DNA of 6,063 nucleotides, from positions 1 to 6,063 of the forward strand of contig CAAENW010000294.1 of the NCBI GenBank assembly GCA_900757265.1. The letters run 5' to 3'. Below, one piece after another: positions 5,157-6,063 of this stretch. Under the pieces are notes generated by a model, which saw only the letters and a program-made list of their open reading frames with translations, was not told the origin of the DNA and did not search any database. How positions within the stretch are numbered: the first letter of the stretch is position 1; every line of letters starts with the position of its first letter. Made by a program: the position numbers and the translations under genes. Origin of the DNA: an uncultured Collinsella sp. (GTDB lineage: Bacteria > Actinomycetota > Coriobacteriia > Coriobacteriales > Coriobacteriaceae).

Positions 5157-6063
5157 ATGGATACCCCTGTTCTCATTTCGCATAAAACCGCATGGCTTGT
5201 CCATCATGCACCCCAGAATTTGGTTCAGTCTCTTGCGCGGCACGACTACCAGATAGGCGCACAAGGCATCTCCACCCAGCAACGTGTTGCGCGCATACGA
5301 CAGGTCCTTACCGACTGCGGCATTCCGTCCGATATGCTTAAGACTATCGATATCGCGGTTGTATTCGAATTCGAGCGAATTCGTACCAAAGGCGTCGTTT
5401 GCCACATTCTTGGACAAAATCTTCCCTACGAGCATATTAACGAGTTGACGCCCGGAATCTTCATCACCGACGAAGCCTTCACCTTCGTGCTCGCCGCCGA
5501 ATGGATGGATAGGATCGAATATCTCGAATATGGCTATGAAGTTTGCGGCGATTATCGCATGAGGCTCAATCCCGCCGACCCTTATACCGAGCAACCAGCC
5601 ACTTCCTCCAAGGATGAAATAACCGAACTGCTCGATCGGCACCCCGGCAAACCCGGTGCCACGCGTGCACGGCTCGCGCTCAGGCACATCTACGATCACT
5701 CGGCCTCGCCTATGGAGACCGCTTCGGCAATCGCCCTCTCGCTCCCAACAAGCGAAGGCGGCGTTGGCATCCGAGGTATTGAACTCAACAAACCGCTCGA
5801 GATCCCTCAACGTCTCTGGCATTGCGCCAAAGCTCGAACACTCAAAATCGATGCGCTCGTTACCTACAAGCGCAGGGAGCTCGGTATCGAATATAAGGGC
5901 GGCTTTCACGATGAGTTCGAACGCAAAGGAGCAGATGCGGAGCGAGAGGCCGTTCTCTCCCGAATGGGATATCGAATCGTTACGCTCACTTCGGCTCAGT
6001 TCGGCAGCCAGCTCGCCTTTCACCGCGCCATGAACAACATTCGCGAGGCACTCGGCATGCCTC
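5157..6063 (+). CDS. DUF559/Vsr-like nuclease-fold protein, 3' end outside the window
   Basis: The frame is open from ATG 5157 to the right edge: 302 codons without a stop, so the C-terminus is missing. Residues about 215-290 match the DUF559 pattern of the PD-(D/E)xK (Vsr-like) superfamily: KIDALV with Asp232, then IEYKGGFHD with Glu245 and Lys247 (D-x12-ExK), then DAEREAVLSRMGYRIVTLT, equal to the family's D..R...L...G.RV pattern. All three putative catalytic residues are present. The N-terminal part (1-140) has no clear family; a segment at 98-136 (TPGIFITDEAFTFVLAAEWM to CGDYRMR) resembles the middle part of actinobacterial DUF559 proteins linked to AbiEi-like antitoxin domains. That resemblance is recalled, not searched. 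The role could be DNA repair, defence or regulation; no substrate can be assigned. It stands alone on the plus strand behind a possible operator. The opposite strand has a long open frame that is not a gene. Confidence 0.8.
   Translation, partial: MDTPVLISHKTAWLVHHAPQNLVQSLARHDYQIGAQGISTQQRVARIRQVLTDCGIPSDMLKTIDIAVVFEFERIRTKGVVCHILGQNLPYEHINELTPGIFITDEAFTFVLAAEWMDRIEYLEYGYEVCGDYRMRLNPADPYTEQPATSSKDEITELLDRHPGKPGATRARLALRHIYDHSASPMETASAIALSLPTSEGGVGIRGIELNKPLEIPQRLWHCAKARTLKIDALVTYKRRELGIEYKGGFHDEFERKGADAEREAVLSRMGYRIVTLTSAQFGSQLAFHRAMNNIREALGMP

Noticed and set aside
5154..6023. Long minus-strand reading frame of 289 codons
   Set aside because: It is antisense to the plus-strand gene with a good ribosome binding site and a clear DUF559-type motif. 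Its own translation shows no family features, and its end overlaps the start of the real gene.

Overview
The window looks like part of the chromosome of a high-GC, gut-type Gram-positive, most probably an actinobacterium of the class Coriobacteriia (Collinsella or a relative). This is an inference from the mix of sortase-anchored pilins with isopeptide (SpaA/Cna-B) domains, the moderately high GC content, Shine-Dalgarno sites of the GAGG/AAGGA type and the overall protein style. No rRNA, tRNA, CRISPR array or transposase gene was found.

Left part (1-2786, + strand): the end of a sortase-dependent pilus locus. A first pilin, cut by the left edge, ends in an MPSTG sorting signal, a membrane helix and a basic tail. 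A complete 595-residue pilin follows, with a signal peptide, two fimbrial domains, a SpaA-type domain and an LPLTG sorting signal. The 122-nt gap between them holds a very strong Shine-Dalgarno sequence with a GTG mini-ORF overlapping the end of the first gene, a C8 run and a short hairpin. No sortase gene lies in the window; the locus ends at a strong terminator.

Middle (2787-4852): a strong hairpin terminator (2818-2861) and a near-perfect palindrome (2870-2904) separate the pilin from two minus-strand genes. Downstream is an exported, membrane-anchored protein with bactofilin-like beta-helix repeats. Upstream of it on the same strand is a TRIC/UPF0126-type membrane channel with two GGGxLRD motifs and a TTG start supported by its ribosome binding site. 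They lie 106 nt apart and could be co-transcribed.

Right part (4853-6063): a 304-nt divergent intergenic region rich in dyad symmetry, including a 65-nt imperfect inverted repeat. Then comes a plus-strand gene that runs off the right edge and encodes a protein ending in a DUF559/Vsr-like PD-(D/E)xK nuclease-type domain. A long closed reading frame on the opposite strand is its shadow.

The pilins work together in covalent pilus assembly. The other genes show no evident link to them. No clearly new system is proven here. The best leads are the palindromic elements, the inter-pilin poly-C/mini-ORF region and the nuclease-like gene.
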